Assembly (NCBI GenBank): GCA_030447785.1
Contig: JAUJOF010000001.1
Location: 226,193-290,192 of the forward strand
Origin: Solirubrobacteraceae bacterium
GTDB lineage: Bacteria; Actinomycetota; Thermoleophilia; Solirubrobacterales; Solirubrobacteraceae
DNA length: 64,000 nt
Direction of reading: 5' to 3'
The position numbers and the translations under genes are program-made. The notes under the pieces are model-generated. The model saw only the letters and a list, made by a program, of their open reading frames with translations. It had not been told where the DNA came from and made no database searches. This document shows positions 33,827 through 41,502 of the stretch, piece by piece; position 1 is the first letter of the stretch, and each line of letters starts with the position of its first letter.

Positions 33827-34858
33827 CTATGCGGCCGGGGGCTCGAGATCCTCGGCGGCCAGCGGCTGGTCGGCGGCGACGGCGGCGCGCACGCGCCGGC
33901 CGACCAGGTCGGACAGGCGCTCGGGCGGCAGTCCTCCACCGGGCTTCTTGACGGACAGGTCGCCGGCGGCCAGCACCTCGCCGGCGCGGAGGTCACGCCG
34001 GGCGACCACGCTGCGGGTGAACAGGGTGCGCGTTCCGTCGAGGCGGCCGGCCATGGCGTCCTTGTCCACCGGGGTGGCCAGCGCGCGCTCGAGCATTCGT
34101 ACGCCGTGAACGAGCTCGCGCAGCTCCTCCACGGTCACCGACGCCGGCGTGTCCGGCCCGAACGTGTGGCGGCTCAGCGCGACGTGCACCTCGAGCACAC
34201 GGGCGCCGAGCGCGGTGGCGCCCAGGGACGGAAAGATCGTTCCGGAGTGGTCGGAAAGGCCAGGCGCACAGCGATAGCGCCGGGCGATCTCGCCCAGGAG
34301 GTTCAGCCCGAGCTCCTCGGGCGCTGTCGGATAGGCGGACGTGCACTGGAGCACGGCCAGCGGCGCGCCGGAGCGCTCGCGCACCCGTGCGACCGCCGCG
34401 TCGATCTCCGCCCACGGGCTCATGCCCGTCGAGAGCATCACCGGGGCCCCCGTGGCCGCCACGCGGTCCAGGAGCAGGGGGTTGGCGATCTCGCCCGAGG
34501 CGACCTTCCAGGCTGCCACGCCGACGCGCTCGAGCAGCTCCACCGCCTCCAGGGAGAACGGCGAGGACAGGAAGGCCAGGCGGCGGTCGGCGGCGTGGCG
34601 GGCGAGGCCGTGCCACTGCTCTTCGGTGAACTCCATCCGCCGCCAGTAGTCGTAGCGCGTTGCGTCCTCGTAGCTGAAGGGCACGCGCCACGGCTCGCTC
34701 GGGGTGGTCTCTGCGGCGGCGATGTGTGTCTGGAACTTGACGGCATCGGCGCCGGCGTCGGCGATTGCGTCGATGTGGGCGTGGGCCAGCCCGAGGCTGC
34801 CGTCGTGCGCCTGCGCCACCTCGCCGACGAGCACGACTCGCTGTGTCCAGTCCAACAT
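33827..34858 (-). CDS. neuB: NeuB-type ulosonate synthase, copy 1
   Basis: 343 residues. A TIM-barrel NeuB domain is followed by a SAF (antifreeze-like) domain. Barrel blocks: LVGEVAQAHDGSLGLAHAHI (usual IAEIGxNHxG, here altered), ADAVKFQTHIAAAET, AAWKVASGEIANPLLL, MLSTGMSPWAEI, LQCTSAYPTAPEELGLN, GLSDHSGTIFPSLGATALGA and EVHVALSR. The SAF part is FTRSVVARRDLRAGEVL through VKKPGGGLPP. These enzymes condense PEP with an aldose such as ManNAc to form a nonulosonic acid. EIGxNH has become EVAQAH, so the Asn of the usual motif is absent. It leads the block with CMP-synthetase 2, transketolase and HAD. Confidence 0.8.
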   Translation of the reverse strand: MLDWTQRVVLVGEVAQAHDGSLGLAHAHIDAIADAGADAVKFQTHIAAAETTPSEPWRVPFSYEDATRYDYWRRMEFTEEQWHGLARHAADRRLAFLSSPFSLEAVELLERVGVAAWKVASGEIANPLLLDRVAATGAPVMLSTGMSPWAEIDAAVARVRERSGAPLAVLQCTSAYPTAPEELGLNLLGEIARRYRCAPGLSDHSGTIFPSLGATALGARVLEVHVALSRHTFGPDTPASVTVEELRELVHGVRMLERALATPVDKDAMAGRLDGTRTLFTRSVVARRDLRAGEVLAAGDLSVKKPGGGLPPERLSDLVGRRVRAAVAADQPLAAEDLEPPAA

Positions 34859-35193
34859 CGCTTGAGTCTACGGCCGAAGACGAAGAGCGGGACGGCGCCG
34901 CCTCGCGTCGTCGACGAACAGGCCTGGTCTCGTCCATCCGTCCGCTTCTCGGCGCCAACACCAAGGTCGCTGATTGGCGGGCGCGGGGGTGGCGCCGGTC
35001 CGTAAAGGAAGTGGACCGCCGAAGGCGCAGATCGCGTCTCAAGAGCCCCCCATCCCTGTGCCGAAGTCGCAGGGTTAGCCCTTGGTCACCTTCAGTAGGC
35101 CCGCGCCCTATGCCGATGCGCGCCGTGTGAGACCCTCGTTTCTCTATCCCCTCCTGGCCCTGGCCGGGGGCCTGTCCGCCACCGGCGCCGTTG
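34859..35193. other. Intergenic region between NeuB copy 1 and the toxin-antitoxin island
   Basis: No gene recognised. It must hold the promoter for the minus-strand block starting at 34858. I see no convincing inverted repeat or promoter boxes. Confidence 0.35.
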
Positions 35194-35272
35194 CTGCCGC
35201 CCCCGTCGACCTAGATGAGAAGCACGGCGATCCTGGGATACCTCGACACGAGCACCTGCGCGCCGAGGCGAA
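35194..35272 (+). pseudogene. Ghost of an MNT-type nucleotidyltransferase gene (C-terminal end)
   Basis: The bases around 35219-35267 match the end of the intact nucleotidyltransferase gene (about 36619-36668) almost letter for letter over roughly 50 bases. Both contain the unit GCGATCCTGG, then ATACCTCGACAC, then GAGCACCTGCGCGC, with two compensating single-base indels. The intact protein there reads ILEYLDTEHLRAE; the ghost, read in one frame, ends HEHLRAE. No toxin partner follows it. This looks like the scar of a duplicated or recombined MNT/HepT module about 1.4 kb upstream of the living copy. Confidence 0.65.
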
Positions 35273-35436
35273 GGTCCTGAGAACGTTGCTGTCCCCTTGA
35301 CGCGCGAGCCGTCCCGTAAGGCATCGCTCGGACGGCGACTTCGACCTCGCGTTGGGTAACCGGAGCCGCGGCTACGCGGCTTGTCAGCTGCCTTCCCCGC
35401 CCACGATCCCCATAGGGCTGTAGCTGATGCGTTACA

Positions 35437-35871
35437 GTGTCTTACATCGCACGGGCACGCCAGTTCTCGGCCCGCTTCGACGCCTCGGTCGTCGACCGTC
35501 TCGAGCGCCGCGGCGCACGGGCAGGGATCAACAGGTCTCGGCTCGCCGAGCGATACATCGACGAGGGAATGCGCATGGAGGATCACCCGGGCGTCGTATT
35601 CCGCGACGGTCCCGCCGGTCGCCGAGCGGGGCTCGCCGGCGGACCGGACGTGTGGGAGGTCATCGCCGCCATCCGCGCCGGTGGTCTCGAGGGCGAGGAC
35701 GCGGTCCGGGCGGCCGCCGAGTGGGCCGACCTCACCCCGGCGCAGGTTCGCGCCGCCGTTGGCTACTACGCCGAGTACGCCGCCGAGATCGACGAGCGAA
35801 TCCGCCGCAACATCGACGAGGCCGACGCGGCCGAGGAGCAGTGGCGCCGTGAGCAGAACGCGCTCGCGTGA
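35437..35871 (+). CDS. Antitoxin with CopG/RHH-like N-terminus and DUF433-like domain
   Basis: 144 residues. The first 45 residues (RQFSARFDASVVDRLERRG then NRSRLAERYIDEG) have a ribbon-helix-helix DNA-binding pattern. Residues 52-115 (HPGVVFRDGPAGRRAGLAG, DVWEVIAAI, LTPAQVRAAVGYYAEY) form a DUF433-like winged-helix domain. The toxin gene starts inside its last codons. RHH-type antitoxins usually repress their own promoter; the start GTG 35437 lies in a short AT-richer stretch (GTTACAGTGTCTTACAT) that could contain the operator. The mRNA may be nearly leaderless, as no ribosome-binding site is visible. Confidence 0.75.
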   Translation: MSYIARARQFSARFDASVVDRLERRGARAGINRSRLAERYIDEGMRMEDHPGVVFRDGPAGRRAGLAGGPDVWEVIAAIRAGGLEGEDAVRAAAEWADLTPAQVRAAVGYYAEYAAEIDERIRRNIDEADAAEEQWRREQNALA

Positions 35872-36221
35872 AGCTGCTGCTCGACGAGATGCTCTCAGCC
35901 GCGATCTCAGAGCAACTGCGTCGGCGCGGCCACGACGTCGCCGCCGTGACTGAACCGCCCGAGCTGCGCGGCCTGCCCGACCCCGACCTGTTCGAACACG
36001 CCCAGCAGGACAAGCGGGCGACCGTCACCTACAACCGCGAGGACTTACTCGCCCTCGACCGTCAGTACCGCAGCCAGGGGCGCAGCCACCACGGCATCGT
36101 CATCCTCAGCCCCCGGCGCTTCCCGCAAGGACCCCGGATCGTTGGGACTCTCACCGCCTCCCTTGAGAGGCTGGTCCTCGCGGGACCGCCGTACCCCGCC
36201 TTCGTCCACTGGCTCCGATGA
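35868..36221 (+). CDS. DUF5615 PIN-like toxin
   Basis: 117 residues. MKLLLDEMLSAAISEQLRRRGHDV is the usual opening of DUF5615 (Mut7-C/PIN-like) proteins, with the acidic pair DE at 6-7. AQQDKRATVTYNREDLLAL supplies the second acidic site (normally TxDxDF; here TYNRED). HHGIVILSPRRFPQG and ERLVLAG complete the family pattern. These are predicted RNases paired with DUF433 antitoxins. The overlap of 4 bases with the antitoxin supports one operon. It is unclear whether the altered second motif still binds metal. Confidence 0.75.
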   Translation: MKLLLDEMLSAAISEQLRRRGHDVAAVTEPPELRGLPDPDLFEHAQQDKRATVTYNREDLLALDRQYRSQGRSHHGIVILSPRRFPQGPRIVGTLTASLERLVLAGPPYPAFVHWLR

Positions 36222-36243
36222 GCCACGGCGCCCGGTCCGGCCC

Positions 36244-36723
36244 ATGCGCGATCATCCTCTCGTGGTGCTCCTCGACGATCGCCTGCCGCCGGTCGACTTC
36301 GATGCCGCGGCCCGCGAGCGCCTGGCGGGCGCGCTCGATCGCGAGGGCGTCGTCGCCGCCTACCTCTTCGGCTCGCAGGCGACCGGCCGGGCAGGGCCGC
36401 TGTCAGACGTGGACGTCGGCGTGTGGCTCGAGCCGGCGCTCGCGGGGAAGCAGCGGTGCAAGCTTCTCCGGGAGCTTCAGGGCGACGCCGTGGAGGCGAT
36501 CCGTCACGAGTCGGTGGACGTAGTCTGCCTCCAGGACGCCTCTGCGTTGCTGCGCCATCGCGCCATACGGGACAAGCAGACGCTGGTCGATCGCCGCCCC
36601 GGCGTCCGGGTCGACCTGGAAGCACGGGCGATCCTGGAATACCTCGACACCGAGCACCTGCGCGCGGAGCTTGCCCGGGGTCTGCGCGATCGACTGGCCG
36701 AGGACCGCTTTGGTCGACCTTGA
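36244..36723 (+). CDS. mntA: MNT-type nucleotidyltransferase antitoxin
   Basis: 159 residues from ATG 36244. AYLFGSQATGRAGPLSDVDVGVWL (about 39-62) is the GSxAxGxxxxxSDxDL motif of minimal nucleotidyltransferases, and VDVVCLQDASALLRHRAI supplies the third acidic residue (VDVV). In MNT/HepT pairs this enzyme AMPylates the HepT toxin and silences it; that is family knowledge, not seen here. The next gene starts before this one ends (14-base overlap). A ghost of the same gene lies at 35194-35272. Confidence 0.8.
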   Translation: MRDHPLVVLLDDRLPPVDFDAAARERLAGALDREGVVAAYLFGSQATGRAGPLSDVDVGVWLEPALAGKQRCKLLRELQGDAVEAIRHESVDVVCLQDASALLRHRAIRDKQTLVDRRPGVRVDLEARAILEYLDTEHLRAELARGLRDRLAEDRFGRP

Positions 36724-37129
36724 GAAGATCCGCGACCTCCTCGCACACCTGGATGAGCTCCTGCCGCTACTGGAGGAGACGCGGGCTGAGGGCGCGGCCC
36801 GCTTCCTGGCCTCCAAGCGTGTCCAGCACCAGACCGAGCGTGAAGTGCAGCTGGCCGTGCAGGTCTGCATCGACGCGGGAGCCCATCTCGTCGCGCAGCT
36901 CGGTCTCGGCGCCCCGGGCGACTACCGCGATGTCTTCCTCCGCCTGGCCCAGGCGGAGGTCATCTCACGGGAGCTCGCCGAGCGCCTCGGGGAGGCGGCT
37001 CGCATGCGCAACCTGCTCGTCCACGGTTATCGCGGCCTGCGTGCGGAGCGGATCTTCGCTGCACTCGACGACCTCGAGGATCTGCGCGCCTTCGCGCGCG
37101 CAGCGATGACCGCGGCAGAGCACGGCTGA
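36710..37129 (+). CDS. hepT: HepT-like toxin (HEPN ribonuclease)
   Basis: About 139 residues, probably from TTG 36710 (an alternative start at 36671 would lie deeper in the MNT gene). The helical HEPN domain carries the catalytic RMRNLLVHGY near 114-123, matching Rx4HxY, whose Tyr is the AMPylation site in characterised pairs. QHQTEREVQLAVQVCIDAGAH is the usual first-helix pattern. It is paired with the MNT gene just upstream, and ends 1 base from the end of the convergent aldehyde dehydrogenase gene, so transcription interference is possible. Confidence 0.8.
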   Translation: MVDLEKIRDLLAHLDELLPLLEETRAEGAARFLASKRVQHQTEREVQLAVQVCIDAGAHLVAQLGLGAPGDYRDVFLRLAQAEVISRELAERLGEAARMRNLLVHGYRGLRAERIFAALDDLEDLRAFARAAMTAAEHG

Positions 37130-37130
37130 G

Positions 37131-38591
37131 CTAGACCCGCCCGGGGTCGTGGGTCACGTGCACCGTCTTGAGGTCTGAGTAGACGTCCAGTGCCTCGGTG
37201 CCCGGCTCGCGCCACCCCGTGCCGGAGTCGGCCACCCCGCCGAAGGGCCAGTGGGGCTCTGAGCCGTAGGTCGGCCCGTTGACCGCCGCCACGCCGCTGC
37301 GGATGCGTGCGACGAACTCCTGCCCGCGGTGCACCGAGGCCGTCCAGATGGCGGCGGTCAGGCCGTAGGGCGAGGAGTTGGCCAGCTCGAGGGCCTCCTC
37401 GAAGCCCGACACGCGGTGAAGCGTGGTGATGGGGCCGAACAGCTCGCTGGACGACAGCTCATCGGAGCCCTCGATGAGGGTGGGCGACATGTAGAAGCCC
37501 TCGCCGTAGTGCTCGCCGGTCAGCCGGTGGCCGCCGGCGAGGATCGTCGCGCCCTTCTCCTTGGCCTCGCGAACGCGGGTGAGCATGTGCTCGAGCTGGC
37601 GCTCGTTGATCACGGGGCCGAAGTCGTGCTCGTCGCCCGAGCCGACGCGCTGGGCGTTCGTGCGCTCCACCAGCAGCTCGCGGAAGCGGTCGTAGACCGC
37701 GTCGAAGACGATGATCCGGCTGCCCGCCGCGCAGCGCTGGCCGGCGTTGGAGTACGCGCTCAGCGCGGCGGTCTGGGCCGCCTTGTCCACGTCGGCGTCG
37801 TCGCAGACCACGAACGGGTTCTTGCCCCCCAGCTCCAGGCAGACCTTGGCCAGCCGCTCGCCGGCCACGCGGGCGATCATCCGCCCCACGGCGGTGGAGC
37901 CGGTGAAGGAGACGACGGCCACCCGTGGATCCTCGACCAGAGGCTGCCCGGCCTCGGGCCCCAGACCCTGGACCACGTTGAGCATGCCCGGCGGCAATCC
38001 GGCCTCGGCGGCCAGCCGCGCGAAGGCCACCGCGCTCTCGGGGGTGTCCTCGCTGGCCTTGAGCACCGCGGCGTTGCCGCAGATGAGCGCCGGGAAGACC
38101 TTCCAGGCAACGTTGGGCAGGGGCGTGTTGGCGGCGATGATGAGCCCCGCCACGCCGAGGGGCTGGCGGACGGTCATCGGGTGGCGGTGGGGTACCGCCG
38201 ACGTGGTGGTCCTGCCGTAGAGGCGCCGGCCCTCGCCGGCCATGAAGTAGCCCTGCTCGACCGCCCCGGCGGTCTCGCCGCGGGCGTCCTTGAGGGGCTT
38301 GCCGGTCTCCTCGGCCACGATCCGCGAGAGTTCCTCGGCGTCGCGCTCCAGCAGTTGGGCGATCCGCCGCAGAAGCGCCCCACGGGCCACGGGCGTCTCG
38401 CGCGCCCACGCCGGCTGCGCGCTCACCGCGGCGGAGATCGCGGCGTGGACGTCCTCCGCGCGTGAGCGGGCGACGTGGGAGAGAACCTGTCCGGTGGCCG
38501 GCGCGCGCTTATCGATGGTCTCCCCCGAGGCGGCCGGACGCTCCTCGCCGCCGATCACGTTGTGGACGGTGCGGGTGGCAGTGGTGGTCAT
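37131..38591 (-). CDS. NAD(P)-dependent aldehyde dehydrogenase
   Basis: 486 residues from ATG 38591, overlapping the SDR stop (ATGA). It has SEDTPESAVAFARLA, VSFTGSTAVGRMIA (cofactor loop), CLELGGKNPF with the general-base Glu at 253, and SNAGQRCAAGSRIIV with the catalytic Cys at 287. The C-terminal block FGGVADSGTGWREPG follows, so it is a complete, apparently active ALDH. Its tie to a NeuB homologue and an SDR suggests oxidation of a sugar aldehyde or semialdehyde on the way to an ulosonate or uronate. General detoxification cannot be excluded. Confidence 0.85.
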   Translation of the reverse strand: MTTTATRTVHNVIGGEERPAASGETIDKRAPATGQVLSHVARSRAEDVHAAISAAVSAQPAWARETPVARGALLRRIAQLLERDAEELSRIVAEETGKPLKDARGETAGAVEQGYFMAGEGRRLYGRTTTSAVPHRHPMTVRQPLGVAGLIIAANTPLPNVAWKVFPALICGNAAVLKASEDTPESAVAFARLAAEAGLPPGMLNVVQGLGPEAGQPLVEDPRVAVVSFTGSTAVGRMIARVAGERLAKVCLELGGKNPFVVCDDADVDKAAQTAALSAYSNAGQRCAAGSRIIVFDAVYDRFRELLVERTNAQRVGSGDEHDFGPVINERQLEHMLTRVREAKEKGATILAGGHRLTGEHYGEGFYMSPTLIEGSDELSSSELFGPITTLHRVSGFEEALELANSSPYGLTAAIWTASVHRGQEFVARIRSGVAAVNGPTYGSEPHWPFGGVADSGTGWREPGTEALDVYSDLKTVHVTHDPGRV

Positions 38592-39304
38592 GCGGTGAAG
38601 CCTCCGTCGACGCGCAGTTCGTGCCCGGTCAGGTATCGCGAGACCTCCGAGGCCAGGAAGACCAGCGGACCGGTCAGGTCCTCGGGCTCGGCCATCCGCC
38701 CGAGCGGGACCCGGGCGCAGTACTTGGCCAGGAACTGCGGGTCCTGCTCGGCGCGCACGCCCCCGGGGGAGAGCGTGTTCACCCGAACGCCCCGGGGACC
38801 CCACAGGCGCGCGAAGTACTTGGTGAGCTGGACGAGCCCCGCCTTGGACGCCCCGTAGGCCGGCGGCTTGAGGAAGCCCTCCAGGTGGTCGTAGAAGCCC
38901 GGCTCGGGGGCGATCGACGCGTAGAGCGAGCCGATGTTGACGATGGCCCCGCGTCCGGCGGCGACCATGGGCTCGCCGAACACCAGCGTCGCGTTGAACG
39001 CCCCCGCCAGGTTGACGTCGAGCACGCGCAGGAACTCGCCGTGGTCGAGCACCGCGCCGGCCCCCGCGTCGGGAGGCTGGTCGATGCCCGCGTTGTTGAC
39101 CAGCACGGACGGCGCGCGCTCGAGGCGGTCGCGGACGGCCTCGAGCGAGGTTCGGTCGGTGACGTCGGCGTCGTCCACGTCGATGGCGACCACCTCGGCG
39201 CCGGCCTCCTCGAGCGCGCGCGCCCACACCGGCCCCAGCCGTCCCCGGGCGCCCGTGACCAGCGCGACCTCGCCCGCGAGGGGCGCGGCCGGATCAGGCG
39301 ACAT
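38588..39304 (-). CDS. Short-chain dehydrogenase/reductase (PtmA-like)
   Basis: 238 residues with a Rossmann loop VTGARGRLGPVWARALEEAG (17-36), NNAG at 70-73, and the catalytic set Ser126 (NIGSLYAS), Tyr150 and Lys154 (YGASK). The VTGxxGxLGxxxA start and LSPGGV are reminiscent of SDRs in flagellin-glycan loci (PtmA type); this resemblance is from memory. The start overlaps the end of NeuB copy 2 and its stop overlaps the ALDH start, so the three form one operon. Likely substrate: the sugar used or produced by NeuB. Confidence 0.8.
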   Translation of the reverse strand: MSPDPAAPLAGEVALVTGARGRLGPVWARALEEAGAEVVAIDVDDADVTDRTSLEAVRDRLERAPSVLVNNAGIDQPPDAGAGAVLDHGEFLRVLDVNLAGAFNATLVFGEPMVAAGRGAIVNIGSLYASIAPEPGFYDHLEGFLKPPAYGASKAGLVQLTKYFARLWGPRGVRVNTLSPGGVRAEQDPQFLAKYCARVPLGRMAEPEDLTGPLVFLASEVSRYLTGHELRVDGGFTA

Positions 39305-40406
39305 CCGCGCGACGCACGGCGGCCAGGGCGGGCTGGCTGTCGTCCTCCAGCATCTCGAAGGTCAACGACTGGTCCTCGGTGACCGGATGGAGCAGACGGC
39401 GACCGATCACCCTGTCGTACTCATAGGGGGGCAGGCCGTCGCCGGGGGACTTCATCCCGACGTCCTCGGCCCCCAGAACGTGGCCGGTGGGCAGATCCCG
39501 TGCGGCCACCAGCTTCTTGGCCATCTTCAGCGCCGGCGCCGCCTCGCTCTCGTAGGCCTTCTTGGTCCCGTCGCCGAGGGCGACATACAGCCGCGAGAGA
39601 TCGCGGCACATCTTGCGCAGGCCCTGGGGCTCGAGCGAGAAGCGGTGGTCGGTGCCCTTCATCACGCGGTCCAGCGTGAAGTGCTTCTCGATGATCCGGG
39701 CGCCAAGCGTGTGGGCGGCGACGGCCATCGCGATGCCGTTGTCGTGGCTGGAGAGCCCGATCACCGTGTCGGGGAACAGCTCACGGAAGGTGGCGATCAC
39801 GCCCAGGTCCAGCTCCTCCCACGCGGCGGGGTAGCCGGCGGTGCACTGCAACAGGGCGACCTGCGGGTTGATCTCGCCCACGGCCTGGTGCGCGCGCTTG
39901 ACGTCCTCGAGGGTCGACGCCCCGGTCGAGATCACCATCGGCTTGCCGAACGAGGCGACGTGGCGCAGGAGCGGGAGGTTGCGCAGGTCCGCCGAGGCGA
40001 TCTTGTAGGCGGGCATGTCCAGTTCGGCCAGGAAGTCGGCCGAGCGCAGGTCGAACGCGGTGGCGAAGAAGGTGACGCCCACGCGGCGGGAGTAGGCGAT
40101 CAACTCCTCGTACTCGGCCCGGCCGAACTCCAGCGCCTCACGGTGCAGCCCGTAGGTCGGCCCGAACGAGTTCTCGTTCTCGTAGGGCTTGTCGAACGCC
40201 TCGCGCGTGTAGAGCGTGCGGTTGTCGCGCTTCTGGATCTTGACCGCGTGCGCGCCCGCCCGGCGGGCCTCGTCGAACAGGTGCATCGCCTGGTCGAGAT
40301 CGCCCTGGTGATTGTGGCCGATCTCGGCGACGACGTAGCTCGGGGCGGAGTCCGAGATCTCGCGGCCGTCGATGGTCAGCGTGCGGTCGGAGTCGGCGTG
40401 GGTCAC
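39294..40406 (-). CDS. neuB: NeuB-type ulosonate synthase, copy 2
   Basis: 370 residues from GTG 40406, chosen because CGGGAGAA lies about six bases upstream as a good ribosome-binding site. The barrel is canonical: VVAEIGHNHQGDLDQAMHLFD, HAVKIQKRDNRTLYT, AYKIASADLRNLPLL, MVISTGASTLEDV, LLQCTAGYPAAWEELDLG, GLSSHDNGIAMAVAAHTLGA, and IIEKHFTLDR. The SAF domain follows (VAARDLPTGHVLG, MKSPGDGLPP). Unlike copy 1 it keeps EIGxNH and the EKHFT block complete. The two copies differ throughout, so they probably make different ulosonates or one has diverged in function. Confidence 0.85.
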   Translation of the reverse strand: MTHADSDRTLTIDGREISDSAPSYVVAEIGHNHQGDLDQAMHLFDEARRAGAHAVKIQKRDNRTLYTREAFDKPYENENSFGPTYGLHREALEFGRAEYEELIAYSRRVGVTFFATAFDLRSADFLAELDMPAYKIASADLRNLPLLRHVASFGKPMVISTGASTLEDVKRAHQAVGEINPQVALLQCTAGYPAAWEELDLGVIATFRELFPDTVIGLSSHDNGIAMAVAAHTLGARIIEKHFTLDRVMKGTDHRFSLEPQGLRKMCRDLSRLYVALGDGTKKAYESEAAPALKMAKKLVAARDLPTGHVLGAEDVGMKSPGDGLPPYEYDRVIGRRLLHPVTEDQSLTFEMLEDDSQPALAAVRRADVA

Positions 40407-40420
40407 GATCGTTCTCCCGG
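40397..40420 (-). promoter_or_regulatory. Ribosome-binding site deciding the NeuB copy 2 start
   Basis: Reading the minus strand, CGGGAGAACGATC precedes GTG 40406. The GGGAG core is one of the few clear Shine-Dalgarno sequences in a window where most genes are coupled by overlaps, and it excludes the 24-residue upstream extension. Confidence 0.5.
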
Positions 40421-40667
40421 GTCGAAGCCGCCCAGCAGGGTACAGCTCCTCTGCGACTGTCGGCGCGGTGCGGGCCAACCGCCCCGCCCGGCGAGGACGA
40501 TCGCGCCCAGCAGCGCCAGCGACACCGCGAGGCCCTCAAGCCGCCGAGGACGTGCGGACGGCGTGGCGCTGCGTGGCTCGTCTACTCGCGCGCGGCGCAC
40601 CTGGGCCAGTATGGGGCCGCCGACGAGGGCGTGGGGTCTCCTGGGTGGTCGACGGACGATATCTACC

Positions 40668-41495
40668 TTAATGCGGGCCCTTGATTCCGTGGACGATGGC
40701 ACGGTAGTGATGCGGACCACCGTCCGCCTCTACCTGCTCACGAGCGGGGCCGAGCATGACTTCTGCTCGGCTGAAACCCGCGGGTTGGAGCGCGCCGACG
40801 AGGGCAGCAATGTTGGGCGCCCACCAGTTCGACACGTCATGATTAAGTTCGTTTCCAGGGAAGAAGCGCCAAAGAGCCTCATGTTCATATCCAGGGATCA
40901 CAACGGCTTCAGTCTCGATTATGACGCGCTCGCGAGTCACAGCACCTACTCGCTTGAGAGCTCTCAATGGGTCCTCCATGTGGTACAGAACTCCGAGATA
41001 AAGAACAACATCCCAGACACCGATGTCTTGGAGGTCGGCCTCCATGAAATCGACGGTCATCTCTTCCACGCCACTACCAAGGGCGTTGCGTGCGGTATCA
41101 AAGCCGAGCTTGCCCGGCATCGTGTCTGGATGCCAGAAGGGTTGCTCATGATACGGGCCCGGTGGGAAGTTCCGTGCTCGGCAGTCTTGCCAATAGCGCC
41201 ACCATTCACCGAGATCCATTGACCACTGGTAGTGGTCAACCACTGCCACACGCGCAGCTCCTCGTTTCTCGGCCTCAAAAGCAAAGAAGCCGTCCCACCC
41301 GCCGATGTCCAGCACGGTCTTATCCGTCAGGTCTCGAGGCATATTGATCGAATCGAGCTCCTGTGCCAAGGTGGCCTGTGACTTGAAGCCCGAGGTAACT
41401 ATTCCACCACCAAGGTCAAGGGAGTGCCACCAAAAAGGCACTTCCTCGACCAGGTTCTGCACCATCTTATTGCCCAAACGTTTGCGCCGTCTCAT
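40668..41495 (-). CDS. SAM-dependent methyltransferase, CmoB/DUF1698-like, lower GC
   Basis: 275 residues. KTVLDIGGWDGFFAFEAEKRG (60-80) is motif I of the tRNA (mo5U34)-methyltransferase-like group, with VAVVDHYQW as the beta-2 region and VVLYLGVLYHMEDPLRAL as the YHxxDP block. EEVPFWWHSLDLGGGI before motif I and PGNELNHDVSNWW after it are also typical of glycan-cluster members of this group. Despite the CmoB-like fold it is unlikely to act on tRNA here; a sugar acceptor is more probable. GC content is clearly lower than the neighbours (mid-50s by eye), as in the adjacent Wzt gene. Confidence 0.7.
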   Translation of the reverse strand: MRRRKRLGNKMVQNLVEEVPFWWHSLDLGGGIVTSGFKSQATLAQELDSINMPRDLTDKTVLDIGGWDGFFAFEAEKRGAARVAVVDHYQWSMDLGEWWRYWQDCRARNFPPGPYHEQPFWHPDTMPGKLGFDTARNALGSGVEEMTVDFMEADLQDIGVWDVVLYLGVLYHMEDPLRALKRVGAVTRERVIIETEAVVIPGYEHEALWRFFPGNELNHDVSNWWAPNIAALVGALQPAGFSRAEVMLGPAREQVEADGGPHHYRAIVHGIKGPH

Positions 41496-41502
41496 GCGAC
41501 AA

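Noticed and set aside
33275..35005. 576-codon plus-strand frame
   Set aside because: Opposite NeuB copy 1 and CMP-synthetase copy 2; composition is that of a shadow frame.
40668..41495. Reading this methyltransferase as the tRNA-modifying CmoB
   Set aside because: It shares the fold marks, but the glycan-cluster setting, coupling to Wzt and lower GC make a housekeeping tRNA enzyme unlikely.
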